Assembly (NCBI GenBank): GCA_965203365.1
Contig: OZ241878.1
Location: forward strand, 3,410,001 to 3,474,000
DNA length: 64,000 nt
Reading direction: 5' to 3'
Source of the DNA: VYFG01 sp965203365
Lineage (GTDB): Bacteria; Pseudomonadota; Gammaproteobacteria; Arenicellales; Poriferihabitantaceae
The position numbers were made by a program, and so were the translations under genes. The notes beneath the pieces were generated by a model. It searched no databases. It had not been told where the DNA came from and worked only from the letters and a program-made list of their open reading frames with translations. Positions 40,806 to 49,863 of the stretch are shown here, in pieces. How positions within the stretch are numbered: the first letter of the stretch is position 1; each line of letters starts with the position of its first letter.

Positions 40806-41717
40806 TCAGTCAGTTGAACGTGAAGCGGTTTGCAGCCTTCGTCGGGGTTGAACAAAATAGATTCCAGCGAGAACCAGGCAAAGTGCCAGTATCACCGGCA
40901 GTCCGAAGGTTTCTCCCAACAGCAGGATCCCCCAAATGCTCCCCAGTACCGGAATCAGATAATTGATCTGGGCAAACGTCACAGCATCAAGATTACGGAT
41001 GGTGCGAAAATAGATCAGTGCGGCTAGGGCGGTATGCACGAGCCCCAGAACCACTGCGGACCACAGGGCAGGAACGGTGGGGATCATTTCCGTCGGATTC
41101 TCCAGCACGAACGCGAACACCACACTGGTCAATGCTGCCACCAGTCCGGCACCGGCCGCGGCCTCAATATTCCCGATGGTGCCTCGAAGACGTACAAACA
41201 CCGCAGTCAAGGCATAGCACAGCGCACCCCCCAGCACGGCGAGTTGACCGAGCGGTTGTCCGCCAACAGGACCCAAGGCGGAAATGCCCACCAAGGTGAT
41301 CAGACCACTGAAACCCAGAAAGACGCCCAGAAGCTTGCGTACGGTCATGCGCTCAGAGGGGATGAGCAGATGGGCCAAGACACAAGTGGCGATGGGCATG
41401 ATCCCCATCAGTACAGCGGCCATGGAACTGGTTACCTGGACTTCCCCCAGGCTGATTAGGGAAAACGGTACGGCATTGCCCATCACCCCGACAAAGAGAT
41501 AAAGCTGGACGGAGGACCGGTCAATGATCAGACGGCGACCCATGGTTCGAAGTATGACCAGCAGGGTTGTTGCCGCGATGATCAGTCGAATGCTGGTGAG
41601 GGTGAATGGTCCCAGACTGGAGACGCCAATCTTGATCAAGAAAAACGAGGTGCTCCAGATCAGTGCCAGACACCCTAGTAGAAGAAAATCCAGGAGGTGG
41701 TTAGATTGCAAGGACAT
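40806..41717 (-). CDS. EamA/DMT-superfamily transporter
   Basis: A 303-residue integral membrane protein with ten predicted hydrophobic helices in two EamA halves. The first half has LIWSTSFFLIKIGVSSLGPF and the second has GALCYALTAVFVRLRG and ALAALIYFRTIRNLDAVTFA. The ALIYF...LIPVLGSIWGILLLGE block near the C-terminus is typical of drug/metabolite exporters such as YdcZ/RhaT-like and RarD-like proteins. The substrate, probably an amino acid or small metabolite, cannot be inferred. The ATG at 41717 begins right before the first helix. It is divergent from the CRISPR-cas operon, with about 310 bases between. Confidence 0.88.
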   Translation of the reverse strand: MSLQSNHLLDFLLLGCLALIWSTSFFLIKIGVSSLGPFTLTSIRLIIAATTLLVILRTMGRRLIIDRSSVQLYLFVGVMGNAVPFSLISLGEVQVTSSMAAVLMGIMPIATCVLAHLLIPSERMTVRKLLGVFLGFSGLITLVGISALGPVGGQPLGQLAVLGGALCYALTAVFVRLRGTIGNIEAAAGAGLVAALTSVVFAFVLENPTEMIPTVPALWSAVVLGLVHTALAALIYFRTIRNLDAVTFAQINYLIPVLGSIWGILLLGETFGLPVILALCLVLAGIYFVQPRRRLQTASRSTD

Positions 41718-42030
41718 CGAATTGTGATAAGAAATCCCACTTGCGCTTCGAAGTGCACGGGGACTTAAAAATGGGCTATTATAGAGATGCTCATATATCT
41801 TTCTTCTGTTCAGTATAATGCCATCGGCGGCCGGAATGAGTGTCTTGGGACGTGGATTTTTCCGCCGCCACCACGATCCCGCCATTCGGGCGACGCCCTT
41901 ATTCTGGAATCGGAGGCGACTGTGGCACTTCGGAGTAGAGGCGGGGTTTCAGAATTGACTTTAAAGTCCGTGAACCAGATGTCATTGTTCGAACCGAAAC
42001 GGAAAATTGCTAGTAATTCCCGGATTTTAG
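41718..42030. promoter_or_regulatory. Intergenic region upstream of the cas operon
   Basis: About 310 bases between the EamA gene and the first cas gene. A TATAAT is at 41814-41819 without a convincing -35 box. Near the 3' end ATTCCC (about 42016) and GGGAAT (about 42032) could pair as a small hairpin over the first start codon. The region should carry the operon promoter and, given the CARF protein that follows, could hold an operator. Confidence 0.4.
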
Positions 42031-43152
42031 ATGGGAATGGCTCCACTTATGCCTGATCAAGGGTTTCGCAAAATACTTCTGGCTGTCAGCGGCATGTCAC
42101 CGCAGATCATGACTGAAACATTGTATGCATTAATTCAGAAGAAAAACTGGATTCCAGATGCGGTTCACCTGATCACCACTGAAAAAGGACGGCAGAATGC
42201 CGTTCAGCAACTGCTGGAGGGCGAAGGACATTTTCAGCGGTTGCTTAACGACTATCAGGTCAACCAGCCAGTTGATTTCACTAGACAGAGTATCACGGTA
42301 ATCAGGGACGCAAACAACCATGCCATGACAGACCTGCGTACCCCTGAAGACAACGAGGCTGCTGCAAATACCATCAGTGCGAAAATTCGCGAATTGACCA
42401 ATGACCCTTCCATTGAATTGCATGTCTCCTTGGCAGGTGGTCGCAAGACCATGGGGTTTTATGCCGGTTATGCGCTTTCCCTGTTTGGTCGCCCGCAAGA
42501 TCGACTGAGTCATGTGCTGGTTAGCGAGCATTACGAGAGTAACAGGGACTTCTTCTACCCAACACCATACTCCAAGGTGATTCGTTTTGGCGATAATCGG
42601 ATGTTGGACACAAGTGCTGCCAAGGTATGGCTTGCGGAAATTCCTTTTGTACGCTTGCGTAGTGGTTTGCCACAAAGCTTATTGGAAGGGCGACATAGTT
42701 TCAGTGAAACGGTGGAGCTTGCCCGTAAAGCAACGGAAAAAGCCAAGTTGGTTCTAAACCCTGCGCAATGCCGTTATCAAGTAAATGGTGAGCCAGGGAA
42801 TCTGACTTCCGTACATATGGCAATTCTGCTCTGGGCAGCTGATCGTAAAACCGTCATTACACCTTTGGTAGAAGGCGAGAAAAATGCAGAATATGCCAAA
42901 GAAATTCTTCGGCTGGTCAATAAGTATGACCTCCCGTTACATGGCAGTACTGAAAAAAAACTGATAAAAGGCGATCTAATGCAATCCTTTCTGGAAACTA
43001 ATATCTCCAGGCTAAACAGAGAACTGACCCGTCGATTAGGTCCTGAACTGAGTGGTTTATGTAAGCTTACTAAAATCAGGCAAAATGGCGATTACGGGTA
43101 TGCTTTGCCGACAAACCTTGAAATCACAATTCAGTTACAGGGGCGCTTATGA
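42031..43152 (+). CDS. CARF-domain protein, NE0113-like (possible ring nuclease or regulator)
   Basis: A 373-residue protein (or 367 from ATG at 42049). The N-terminal CARF domain has ILLAVSGMSPQIMTETLYAL, the opening seen in NE0113-type CRISPR proteins, and HVSLAGGRKTMGFYAGYAL, the nucleotide-binding loop. CARF domains bind the cyclic oligoadenylates made by Cas10. The C-terminal part (about 230-373) contains a segment, ISRLNRELTRRLGP...NGDYGYAL, that resembles a winged helix rather than a HEPN RNase: I see no R-x4-6-H motif. It could therefore be a ring nuclease that destroys the signal, or a signal-responsive transcription factor. It is the first gene of the operon and its stop overlaps cmr1 by four bases. 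Confidence 0.8.
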   Translation: MGMAPLMPDQGFRKILLAVSGMSPQIMTETLYALIQKKNWIPDAVHLITTEKGRQNAVQQLLEGEGHFQRLLNDYQVNQPVDFTRQSITVIRDANNHAMTDLRTPEDNEAAANTISAKIRELTNDPSIELHVSLAGGRKTMGFYAGYALSLFGRPQDRLSHVLVSEHYESNRDFFYPTPYSKVIRFGDNRMLDTSAAKVWLAEIPFVRLRSGLPQSLLEGRHSFSETVELARKATEKAKLVLNPAQCRYQVNGEPGNLTSVHMAILLWAADRKTVITPLVEGEKNAEYAKEILRLVNKYDLPLHGSTEKKLIKGDLMQSFLETNISRLNRELTRRLGPELSGLCKLTKIRQNGDYGYALPTNLEITIQLQGRL

Positions 43153-44162
43153 AGATGCTTGATCTGACCATCCGCTTCACTACGCCAGCCTTTCTGGGAA
43201 ATGCAGAGCAAAGTGGCCAGTGGCGTACGCCGCCTTTCAAGGCGCTCTTGCGGCAGTGGTGGCGGGTGGTTTATGCAGCAGAAAAGCAATTCAGCATTGA
43301 CATCGAAGCCATGTGTAGGGAAGAAGGTCTGTTGTTTGGTGATGCCGGGCTTGATGATGATCGCCGTGGTGAAGGCAGTAGTGCCAAGCCAGGTAAAAGC
43401 AAGATCCGGATTCGGCTTGATAATAAATGGGGCACAGGAAAACTGTTTCGAGCACCTGACATAGGTCGCATTTGGGTGGGGAAAAACCAGATACCCGGAG
43501 CGCTGTATTCTGGCTATGGTCCGGTTAAACCGGGGCCGAAGTTGAAGGGAAAAGGGGCAATTAATTCAGGTGAGGGGACGCTTCTTCGAGTCGCTTTTCC
43601 GGAAGACTACTGTCTTGAGATTGAGCAAGCCTTTGCCCTGATCAACGAATATGGAACTGTCGGTGGGCGAAGTCGCAATGGTTGGGGTTCGTTCGAGTTG
43701 AAAGGAAAACTGCCTGCCCCGAATCCTGTCTTTCGGAATTGGAAAGATGCGATGGAACTTGACTGGCCTCATGCCTTGGGGAAGGACGAGCGGGGTGAAC
43801 TGGTTTGGAGGTCGGCATCACAGCCGAAATGGCAAGAAGCGATGCAGTTACTTGCACAGACTCGCTCTGACGTGCGCCGAGCGGTGCCGGAACGGTTAAT
43901 GCTGGCATATCCTGATACCAGAGGGATATTGCCGGGATGGGGAAGGGATGCTCGGGTACCCAATTCATTGCGCTTCAAGGTCATAGCGGACGAAAAGCGA
44001 TACGTTGCGTTAATCTTTCACATGCCATGCCGACCGGCAGTAAAGTTGTGGGAAAAGCTCTCCAAAAGTCAGCAACAAGATCTTCTAGACTGTTTTTCCA
44101 AAGCACACTGTTTCCTGGACGAGCATCCGAAATTCTACCGGCGGGAGAGTAATTGTGACTGA
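43149..44162 (+). CDS. cmr1: Type III-B effector subunit Cmr1
   Basis: A 337-residue RAMP-fold protein. The N-terminal half starts LDLTIRFTTPAFLGNAEQ and contains WRTPPFKALLRQWWRVVYAA, the usual Cmr1 RRM pattern. The Gly-rich loop GTVGGRSRNGWGSF at about 169-182 is the signature of Cmr1. In the complex Cmr1 sits with Cmr6 at the 3' end of the crRNA and helps bind target RNA. It overlaps the previous gene by four bases and Cas10 by eight, so the operon is tightly packed. Some Cmr1 proteins contain two RAMP domains; this one appears to hold a second, diverged half in residues 190-337. Confidence 0.92.
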   Translation: MKMLDLTIRFTTPAFLGNAEQSGQWRTPPFKALLRQWWRVVYAAEKQFSIDIEAMCREEGLLFGDAGLDDDRRGEGSSAKPGKSKIRIRLDNKWGTGKLFRAPDIGRIWVGKNQIPGALYSGYGPVKPGPKLKGKGAINSGEGTLLRVAFPEDYCLEIEQAFALINEYGTVGGRSRNGWGSFELKGKLPAPNPVFRNWKDAMELDWPHALGKDERGELVWRSASQPKWQEAMQLLAQTRSDVRRAVPERLMLAYPDTRGILPGWGRDARVPNSLRFKVIADEKRYVALIFHMPCRPAVKLWEKLSKSQQQDLLDCFSKAHCFLDEHPKFYRRESNCD

Positions 44163-47100
44163 AAACAACAAAATCCTCTGGCAGACCAAGCTCCACGCAC
44201 GTCTACACGATCCGGCCGAAAAAGCACTGGTACTGTTGCGAGACCCTGCTGGACATGAGGGTGGTACCTCCCGTGTGTTGTGGCGAATGGCCCGGGCTGA
44301 TGAGATACCTGCGGAGAGCAGTATCGAAAACGACAGGGCTGATGTGCTTCATGCAGTAGCTTTTGACAAGGAGGGCATCAAACCTGACACCTACAGAACC
44401 GTACAACGTGCCGACTGGTGGGCGGCGGCAGCAGACCGCCCTAATTGGCCGATGCAGGAAATCACCATCACTACAAAAAATGGGGAGGAAAAAACACTTT
44501 CCATTGCGCCTTGGGCGCAGGTGCGTTGGACCAATAAGCCAATCCTGATTCACCCCCTCACCGGCCAAGAGTTCAATCTGGGATGTTATGGCGCATTGAG
44601 TGATACCGATTTCCAAGATATCAAGCAACGCAGCTTTGATCATTTCTCAAACCTACTGGTGCGCGACAATGGCAGTACCGACTTCCAAAAATCCCTGCTT
44701 GCTTTCTGGCGCTTTGGTCCGGAAGTACAGGAAGATAATGACTATGGCAAACTCGGATCGCTATGGAATCTGCTGCCTGCCGATACGCGTGTGCCTGATC
44801 ACAGTATCTGGGATCATCTGGATCTGACGTCTGCTTTCGCAGGGGCCTTCACGGCTGACGAGGAGGGTCAGGCAGCTTTGCTGGCTCTCTCAATTGGCCC
44901 GGTTCAGCCCTTTATCGCGGCCGCCCGCAAATTGGATGATCTGTGGGCAGGTTCGCACCTGCTCTCGCGTTTGTCATGGGAAGCTATGAAAGTGATCTGC
45001 GAAAGGTTGGGACCGGATGCCATTCTATTTCCACGCCTGCGCGGCATACCTCAGGTGGATTTGTGGCTGCGAGATAGCTGTAAGCTTCCCAAAAATCGGT
45101 TTGAAGGTTGTGACTGGAATAAGGGTGGAACTGATGCCAATCCCCTGTTTTCTGCAGCTTTGCCCAACCGCTTTGTAGCAGTAGTGCCAGCCAGCCAGAC
45201 AAAAATGATTGCGGATCGGGTTGAGATGAAGGTACGTGAATGGCTGCAAGGGCTTGGGAAGGAAGTTGTCTCAAAACTTCTCACTGCAGCGGATTATGCG
45301 GAAGCGCCGGAAATCAATTCAACTCCCTACGAACAGATGAAGGAGCAACTCAACAGCTTCCCCGAAGTCCATTGGGCTGCAGTGCCCTTCTCCTTGATCC
45401 ACTGTCGCGATGAAAAGAGACAGCGCAACCTGGATGTAGTGCAGCTTTCTAAATCTATGAAGCCTTTTTTTGCCGGTAACGCTGAGCCGGGGTTCCTTGG
45501 CTCTCATGCCTGGGATGTGTTACAACAGGATATAGAGTGGGATGATTACACCACTTTCTTTGCCCCCAATCCGGGTGTGCTCTATCCGGCTGTACATGAT
45601 CTGGCCGAGCGCGTGCTGGCAGCGGCAAAATCGAATCGCGCCTTCGAGTCAATGAATCAGCAGGGCTGGCGTTGTTCGCTGACCGGAGAATCCGAATGGT
45701 TGACCACAGACAGAGCACAACTGGTCAAGTCATACCGGAATCAGGATGACACGCTCTGGACCAGAGTCGCCCAAGCAAAACCGGCTTGGGCGAAGCCGGG
45801 TGAACATCTTGGTGCTCTGTCAGCTATCAAGCGTCTGTGGCCAAACCTGTTTCTGGAGGAGGTCAGAAAGGCTCTGGGAGAAGATGAAAACGATCAGGGA
45901 ATACAGCGTTTTGTTGTGTCCACCCATACCATGGCGCTGGCCCATCAACTCCGTGAGTTTCTGGTGAAAGATAAACCCCTTGACGAGGAACTGGCAGAAA
46001 AACTGCGACAGCCGCAACTTCAGCCTGCGGCACTCCCCAGAAAATTGGCAAGGAGCACGGAGGGCAACCGGGAAAAGCGCAATCTGGTAGCACGTATTCC
46101 GAATTGGCTGGACGCGGCCAGAGAGGTTGCCGAGGAAGGTGGTAAGAGTGATGAGCGGGAACTGTCGAGAATTCAAAAAACCATTAAGGAATTATTGGGC
46201 CCAGTGGAAGCCTACTACGGTCTGGTTCTCATGGACGGCGACCAGATGGGGGCAATTCTGGCTGGTGATGAGAAGGCCAAGACCACTATTTCATACCAGG
46301 ATAGCTTTCATCCCCAAGTGCGGCAAGGGTTCAAAGAACATGCCCAGCGGCAGCCAAAAATCGAGCAATACGGGAAGCAGGGTCGAGCCATATCGCCCAA
46401 CCGTCATTTAGCCATATCCGGTGCGCTGAATGATTTTTCACTTACCGTGGCACGTCACGTGGTGGAAGAGGAATATCTGGGCCGATTGATCTATGCTGGT
46501 GGCGACGATGTGCTGGCTATGTTGCCGGTAGCTGATCTGCTACCAGCCATGCAGCGACTGCGCTATGCTTATTCGGGCCAGGACCCCGAGCATACTGGTG
46601 GTCGTGAGGCCAGCGGACTGACCTTGAACAAAGGCTTCGCTATTTTGAAGGACAAGAAGCTCATGCGCATGATGGGCGAGAAGGCCACGGCTTCCTGTGG
46701 TGCGGTCATCGCCCATCATCAGGCTCCATTAACTGCTGTTCTCCGTGAGTTGCGGGTCGCCGAGCAGTGTGCCAAGAACGAAGGTGGTCGTGACGCCTTT
46801 TCCATCACTATCATCAAGCGCTCGGGGGGCGCTCTGTACCTGACTGAAAAATGGGGTGAACCGGTCAGGTTAATGATCAGCCTACGGGATTTCCTAGCCT
46901 GCGACGGTGTTTCACGTCGTGCGGTTTATCACACTCTCCAGTGGCTGAATGAGCGCGAGCTACCTGCCAATGCCTTTGATAGCGGGTTGGCGCAATGTTT
47001 GCTGGCCCATCAATTTGAGCGACAGGCCGATGGTGATGTCAAGACAGAGGCACGGGGCTTAGCCAGTAATTTGATCAAAATGACTATAACGCAGGAATGG

Positions 47101-47202
47101 CCGCAGGAAAAGCGCATCAACAAGCTGCGTAATTTTCTCTCCGTCGCTGAATTTCTGGCTCGGGAAACCCGCACAGGGGGCCTCGCAGGAGGTGGCTCAT
47201 GA
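44155..47202 (+). CDS. cas10: Type III-B Cas10 (Cmr2): HD nuclease-like and cyclic oligoadenylate synthase
   Basis: A 1,015-residue signature protein of type III CRISPR. On target RNA recognition it makes cyclic oligoadenylates from ATP and may cut DNA. The N-terminal HD-like region reads KLHARLHDPAEKALVLL with His18-Asp19 and a later GHE, as in archaeal Cmr2. The cyclase (palm) domain has MDGDQMGAIL and the intact catalytic GGDD at 782-785 (YAGGDDVLAML). The C-terminal domain is helical. Translation probably starts at a GTG (44155) after GGGAGAG. The gene overlaps cmr1 upstream and cmr3 downstream. Intact HD-like and GGDD motifs suggest both activities are retained. Confidence 0.95.
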   Translation: MTENNKILWQTKLHARLHDPAEKALVLLRDPAGHEGGTSRVLWRMARADEIPAESSIENDRADVLHAVAFDKEGIKPDTYRTVQRADWWAAAADRPNWPMQEITITTKNGEEKTLSIAPWAQVRWTNKPILIHPLTGQEFNLGCYGALSDTDFQDIKQRSFDHFSNLLVRDNGSTDFQKSLLAFWRFGPEVQEDNDYGKLGSLWNLLPADTRVPDHSIWDHLDLTSAFAGAFTADEEGQAALLALSIGPVQPFIAAARKLDDLWAGSHLLSRLSWEAMKVICERLGPDAILFPRLRGIPQVDLWLRDSCKLPKNRFEGCDWNKGGTDANPLFSAALPNRFVAVVPASQTKMIADRVEMKVREWLQGLGKEVVSKLLTAADYAEAPEINSTPYEQMKEQLNSFPEVHWAAVPFSLIHCRDEKRQRNLDVVQLSKSMKPFFAGNAEPGFLGSHAWDVLQQDIEWDDYTTFFAPNPGVLYPAVHDLAERVLAAAKSNRAFESMNQQGWRCSLTGESEWLTTDRAQLVKSYRNQDDTLWTRVAQAKPAWAKPGEHLGALSAIKRLWPNLFLEEVRKALGEDENDQGIQRFVVSTHTMALAHQLREFLVKDKPLDEELAEKLRQPQLQPAALPRKLARSTEGNREKRNLVARIPNWLDAAREVAEEGGKSDERELSRIQKTIKELLGPVEAYYGLVLMDGDQMGAILAGDEKAKTTISYQDSFHPQVRQGFKEHAQRQPKIEQYGKQGRAISPNRHLAISGALNDFSLTVARHVVEEEYLGRLIYAGGDDVLAMLPVADLLPAMQRLRYAYSGQDPEHTGGREASGLTLNKGFAILKDKKLMRMMGEKATASCGAVIAHHQAPLTAVLRELRVAEQCAKNEGGRDAFSITIIKRSGGALYLTEKWGEPVRLMISLRDFLACDGVSRRAVYHTLQWLNERELPANAFDSGLAQCLLAHQFERQADGDVKTEARGLASNLIKMTITQEWPQEKRINKLRNFLSVAEFLARETRTGGLAGGGS

Positions 47203-48419
47203 GCACTTCGGCCTCAACCAGGGAGTATCGATTCATCGAACCGCTGGATGTGTTGTTCCTGCGGGGGAATAAGCTGTTTGGTGACCCCGGCAGTTATGGC
47301 GAATGCCTTATTCCTCCTTGGCCTTCCGTGGCAGCAGGGGCGATCCGATCTCGCATGTTGGTCGATGATGGTATCGATCTCACCAAATTCGAATGCAGTG
47401 AGATCAACCATCCGTCGCTGGGCACCCCGAAAAGCCCGGGCAGTTTCATGCTGGCTGGCTTTTATCTGGCCAGAAAAACTGCGGACCATGAAACAGAAAT
47501 CTTGATGCCTCCGCCAGCGGATCTGGTGATTGCACCGGATGAGACCCATGTCAATGTCAGTCAGCTGACACCGCAAGTGATCAGTTCGACTTTGCAATCT
47601 TCCTTTCCCTTGGATCAACTGCCGGTGCTGGCTCAAGGCGCACAGCGCAGTAAGCCGCAAAGTGGTTACTGGCTCACTCAGTCCGGGTGGAAAGTCTACC
47701 TGCAAGGTGGCGTGCCTGCTGGTCAACAATTGGTGCATTCGTCAGAGCTATGGAGCTTAGATGCCCGTGTCGGCATTGGCATGAGCGAAGCTACTCGCAG
47801 TGTGGAAAGCGGCAAGTTATTTTCTGCCCAGGCGGTGGTGATGCACAAGCCTGGCAACCGCATTCGAAATGACAACAAAATCGGTAAGCCCTTGATTGCT
47901 GACTACACTGTGGGTTTTCTGGCAGCAGTCAGTGGTGCCGTACCACCGAAAAATGGGTTGCTGCGTTTTGGTGGCGATGGCCGTGCCGCCTCTCTTTCTC
48001 CAGCCGAAGTGATCAATCCCGAGGTGCTGGAGGACTATGGGGCAATTGCTGAAGCAAGACGCTGTCGTTTGGTGCTCACCAGTCCGGGTATGTTTCCAGG
48101 AGGCTGGAAACTGCCTGTCACCGACAACAGCAACCGGGTGGTGCTGCCTGGAAATATCCATGCCAAACTCGTATCTGCTGCTGTGCCCCGCGCCGAGATG
48201 GTCTCTGGTTGGGATCTGGCAAACTGGCAGCCTAAGGCAGCTCAACGCGTGGCCCCAACCGGCAGCGTTTACTGGCTGGAAGAACTGGAAGCTAGGTCAG
48301 GCTCACTGGACGAAGCCCTTAGCAAGCTTGAAGAAACTGGCCTGTGGGTGGACCCATGCGAGGATGACGGACGTCGGGTAGAGGGATTCAACCGCTGTGC
48401 CATTGGAGTCTGGATATGA
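47199..48419 (+). CDS. cmr3: Type III-B effector subunit Cmr3
   Basis: A 406-residue RAMP protein that caps the 5' end of the complex beside Cas10 and helps hold the crRNA handle. It opens YRFIEPLDVLFLRGNKLFGDPG, a typical Cmr3 start. It continues with PPWPSVAAGAIRSRML, an SLDARVGIGMSEATRS strand-loop (the second RAMP ferredoxin unit) and a C-terminal LVSAAVPRAEMVSGWDLANW block. The start ATG lies inside the cas10 stop. About 140 bases separate it from cmr4, the only large gap inside the effector operon, and that gap contains an inverted repeat. Confidence 0.93.
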   Translation: MSTSASTREYRFIEPLDVLFLRGNKLFGDPGSYGECLIPPWPSVAAGAIRSRMLVDDGIDLTKFECSEINHPSLGTPKSPGSFMLAGFYLARKTADHETEILMPPPADLVIAPDETHVNVSQLTPQVISSTLQSSFPLDQLPVLAQGAQRSKPQSGYWLTQSGWKVYLQGGVPAGQQLVHSSELWSLDARVGIGMSEATRSVESGKLFSAQAVVMHKPGNRIRNDNKIGKPLIADYTVGFLAAVSGAVPPKNGLLRFGGDGRAASLSPAEVINPEVLEDYGAIAEARRCRLVLTSPGMFPGGWKLPVTDNSNRVVLPGNIHAKLVSAAVPRAEMVSGWDLANWQPKAAQRVAPTGSVYWLEELEARSGSLDEALSKLEETGLWVDPCEDDGRRVEGFNRCAIGVWI

Positions 48420-48448
48420 GTAAGCTGAAAATACTACCGGGTGCAGAT

Positions 48449-48468
48449 CAGATAACTGGCGTTATCTG
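48449..48468. promoter_or_regulatory. Inverted repeat between cmr3 and cmr4
   Basis: CAGATAAC, four bases (TGGC), then GTTATCTG: a perfect 8-bp palindrome flanked by further partial symmetry (GATC on both sides). There is no T run after it, so it is not a classic terminator. It may be an operator, an RNA hairpin that tunes downstream expression, or a processing site. Confidence 0.5.
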
Positions 48469-48561
48469 GATCTATCATCACCAGTATTTCTCTTCAGACT
48501 GGTACGGGAGACTGCTTTAAACTCGCCCAAGAACATGATCAACTTGACAGGACCTTAGACT

Positions 48562-49473
48562 ATGTTTACTCAACAAGCCTCTGTCTTTTTCTATGCCGTC
48601 AGCCCCGTCCATATGGGCGCAGGTCAGGCTATTGATGTTATCGATAATCCCATCCAGCGCGAAAAGCATACCGGCCATCCCTGCTTTGCCGGCTCCGGCA
48701 TCAAGGGTGCGGTGCGCCACAGCTTTGAAACCCTGGGTGGTCAGAAAACAGATATTGATCGCCTGCTTGGTCCGGATCCAGACCCTGCCAGAAGAGGCGA
48801 CGGGTTGCATGCAGGTGCCGTCAGCTTTGGTGATGCACATCTCGTCGCCTTACCCATCCGGAGCCTGAAACAGGGTTATGTTTACGCCACCTGCCCCCAG
48901 GCACTGGCCCGAGCGCAGCGGCTATTGAAACTGTCAGACGCACAGTCGAACTGGTTTGCGCCCACAGTGGAAGAAAGCAATAGTCTTGTTGTCAATCCGC
49001 GCCTGTTATCCGATGACAAGCTGCATCTTGAAGCGTTCGAATATCCGGCCAAGCAATCCGAGTCATTGAAAGAGATCGCAACCGATCTGGCCAGCAAGGC
49101 CATGCCGCCGTTAGATCAGTACCGCTTCTTCCGTGAAAAACTGGAACAGGACCTAGTCGTCTTGCACGATACCGACTTTGCCTATTTTGCCAAGCACGCC
49201 ATGCTGGTTGAGCCCCATGTCAGTATTGATCGTGAAACCGGTACGGCGAGAGATGGCGGCCTTTTTTACACCGAGAACCTGCCGCCGGAATCCATCATGA
49301 TTGCGCCATTGATGACCAGCCAGACTCGGACTGGCGGCGGCAATGAATATGAAACTCCCGCAGAGGGAGTGCTGTCGCAGATCAGAACCTTACTGCATGC
49401 CCAATTACTACAAATTGGTGGTGATGCCACCACTGGACGAGGACTGGTGGTTGCAAGCGTGGTAGGGGATTGA
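48562..49473 (+). CDS. cmr4: Type III-B backbone subunit Cmr4 (target-RNA cutting)
   Basis: A 303-residue RAMP protein that forms the repeated helical backbone along the crRNA. The catalytic Asp is Asp28 in VIDNPIQREKHTG, equivalent to Asp26 of Pyrococcus Cmr4, so site-specific cutting of target RNA every six bases is expected. Other signatures are SPVHMGAGQAIDV, FAGSGIKGAVRHSFE and the Gly-rich IGGDATTGRGLV near the C-terminus. The gene follows the 140-base gap after cmr3 and is close to cmr5 (three bases between stop and start). Length and motifs are normal. Confidence 0.95.
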   Translation: MFTQQASVFFYAVSPVHMGAGQAIDVIDNPIQREKHTGHPCFAGSGIKGAVRHSFETLGGQKTDIDRLLGPDPDPARRGDGLHAGAVSFGDAHLVALPIRSLKQGYVYATCPQALARAQRLLKLSDAQSNWFAPTVEESNSLVVNPRLLSDDKLHLEAFEYPAKQSESLKEIATDLASKAMPPLDQYRFFREKLEQDLVVLHDTDFAYFAKHAMLVEPHVSIDRETGTARDGGLFYTENLPPESIMIAPLMTSQTRTGGGNEYETPAEGVLSQIRTLLHAQLLQIGGDATTGRGLVVASVVGD

Positions 49474-49475
49474 GC

Positions 49476-49862
49476 ATGAGCAAGCGACCGACACTGGAAC
49501 AGCAACGAGCGCAGGATGCGTGGAATTGTGTCAAAGTGGCTCAAGAGGAATCTGGCATCAGCTATGGCAGGTATGTCATTGCTGCCAAGGGATTCCCGAT
49601 TCTGATTATGAATAGTGGTCTGATGCAGATGTTGGCCTTTGCCGAAGAGAAGAAAAAGGAACAGCAGCTTGTTGCTTGCCAGTTACGAGCCTGGTTGAGC
49701 AAGCGCTTTCCAAAAGTTCTGAAAACATCAAATTTCCCTGAATTCATGAGATGTCTAATGTCTGATGCCAGTCCACAAGACTACCAAGCCATAAACGCCG
49801 AAGCTCTTGCCTGGCTGAAATGGATGCGCCAGATAGCTGCGGCTCAAAAGGGAGAGGAGTGA
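49476..49862 (+). CDS. cmr5: Type III-B small subunit Cmr5
   Basis: A 128-residue all-helical protein, the small subunit that lines the inner face of the Cmr filament opposite Cmr4. The opening RPTLEQQRAQDAWNCVKVAQ and the ISYGRYVIAAKGFPILIMNSGLMQ helix pair are typical of Cmr5. The best start is the ATG at 49476 rather than the TTG two codons upstream, which overlaps cmr4. It is tightly packed between cmr4 and cmr6. Cmr5 has no catalytic residues. Confidence 0.93.
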   Translation: MSKRPTLEQQRAQDAWNCVKVAQEESGISYGRYVIAAKGFPILIMNSGLMQMLAFAEEKKKEQQLVACQLRAWLSKRFPKVLKTSNFPEFMRCLMSDASPQDYQAINAEALAWLKWMRQIAAAQKGEE

Positions 49863-49863
49863 A

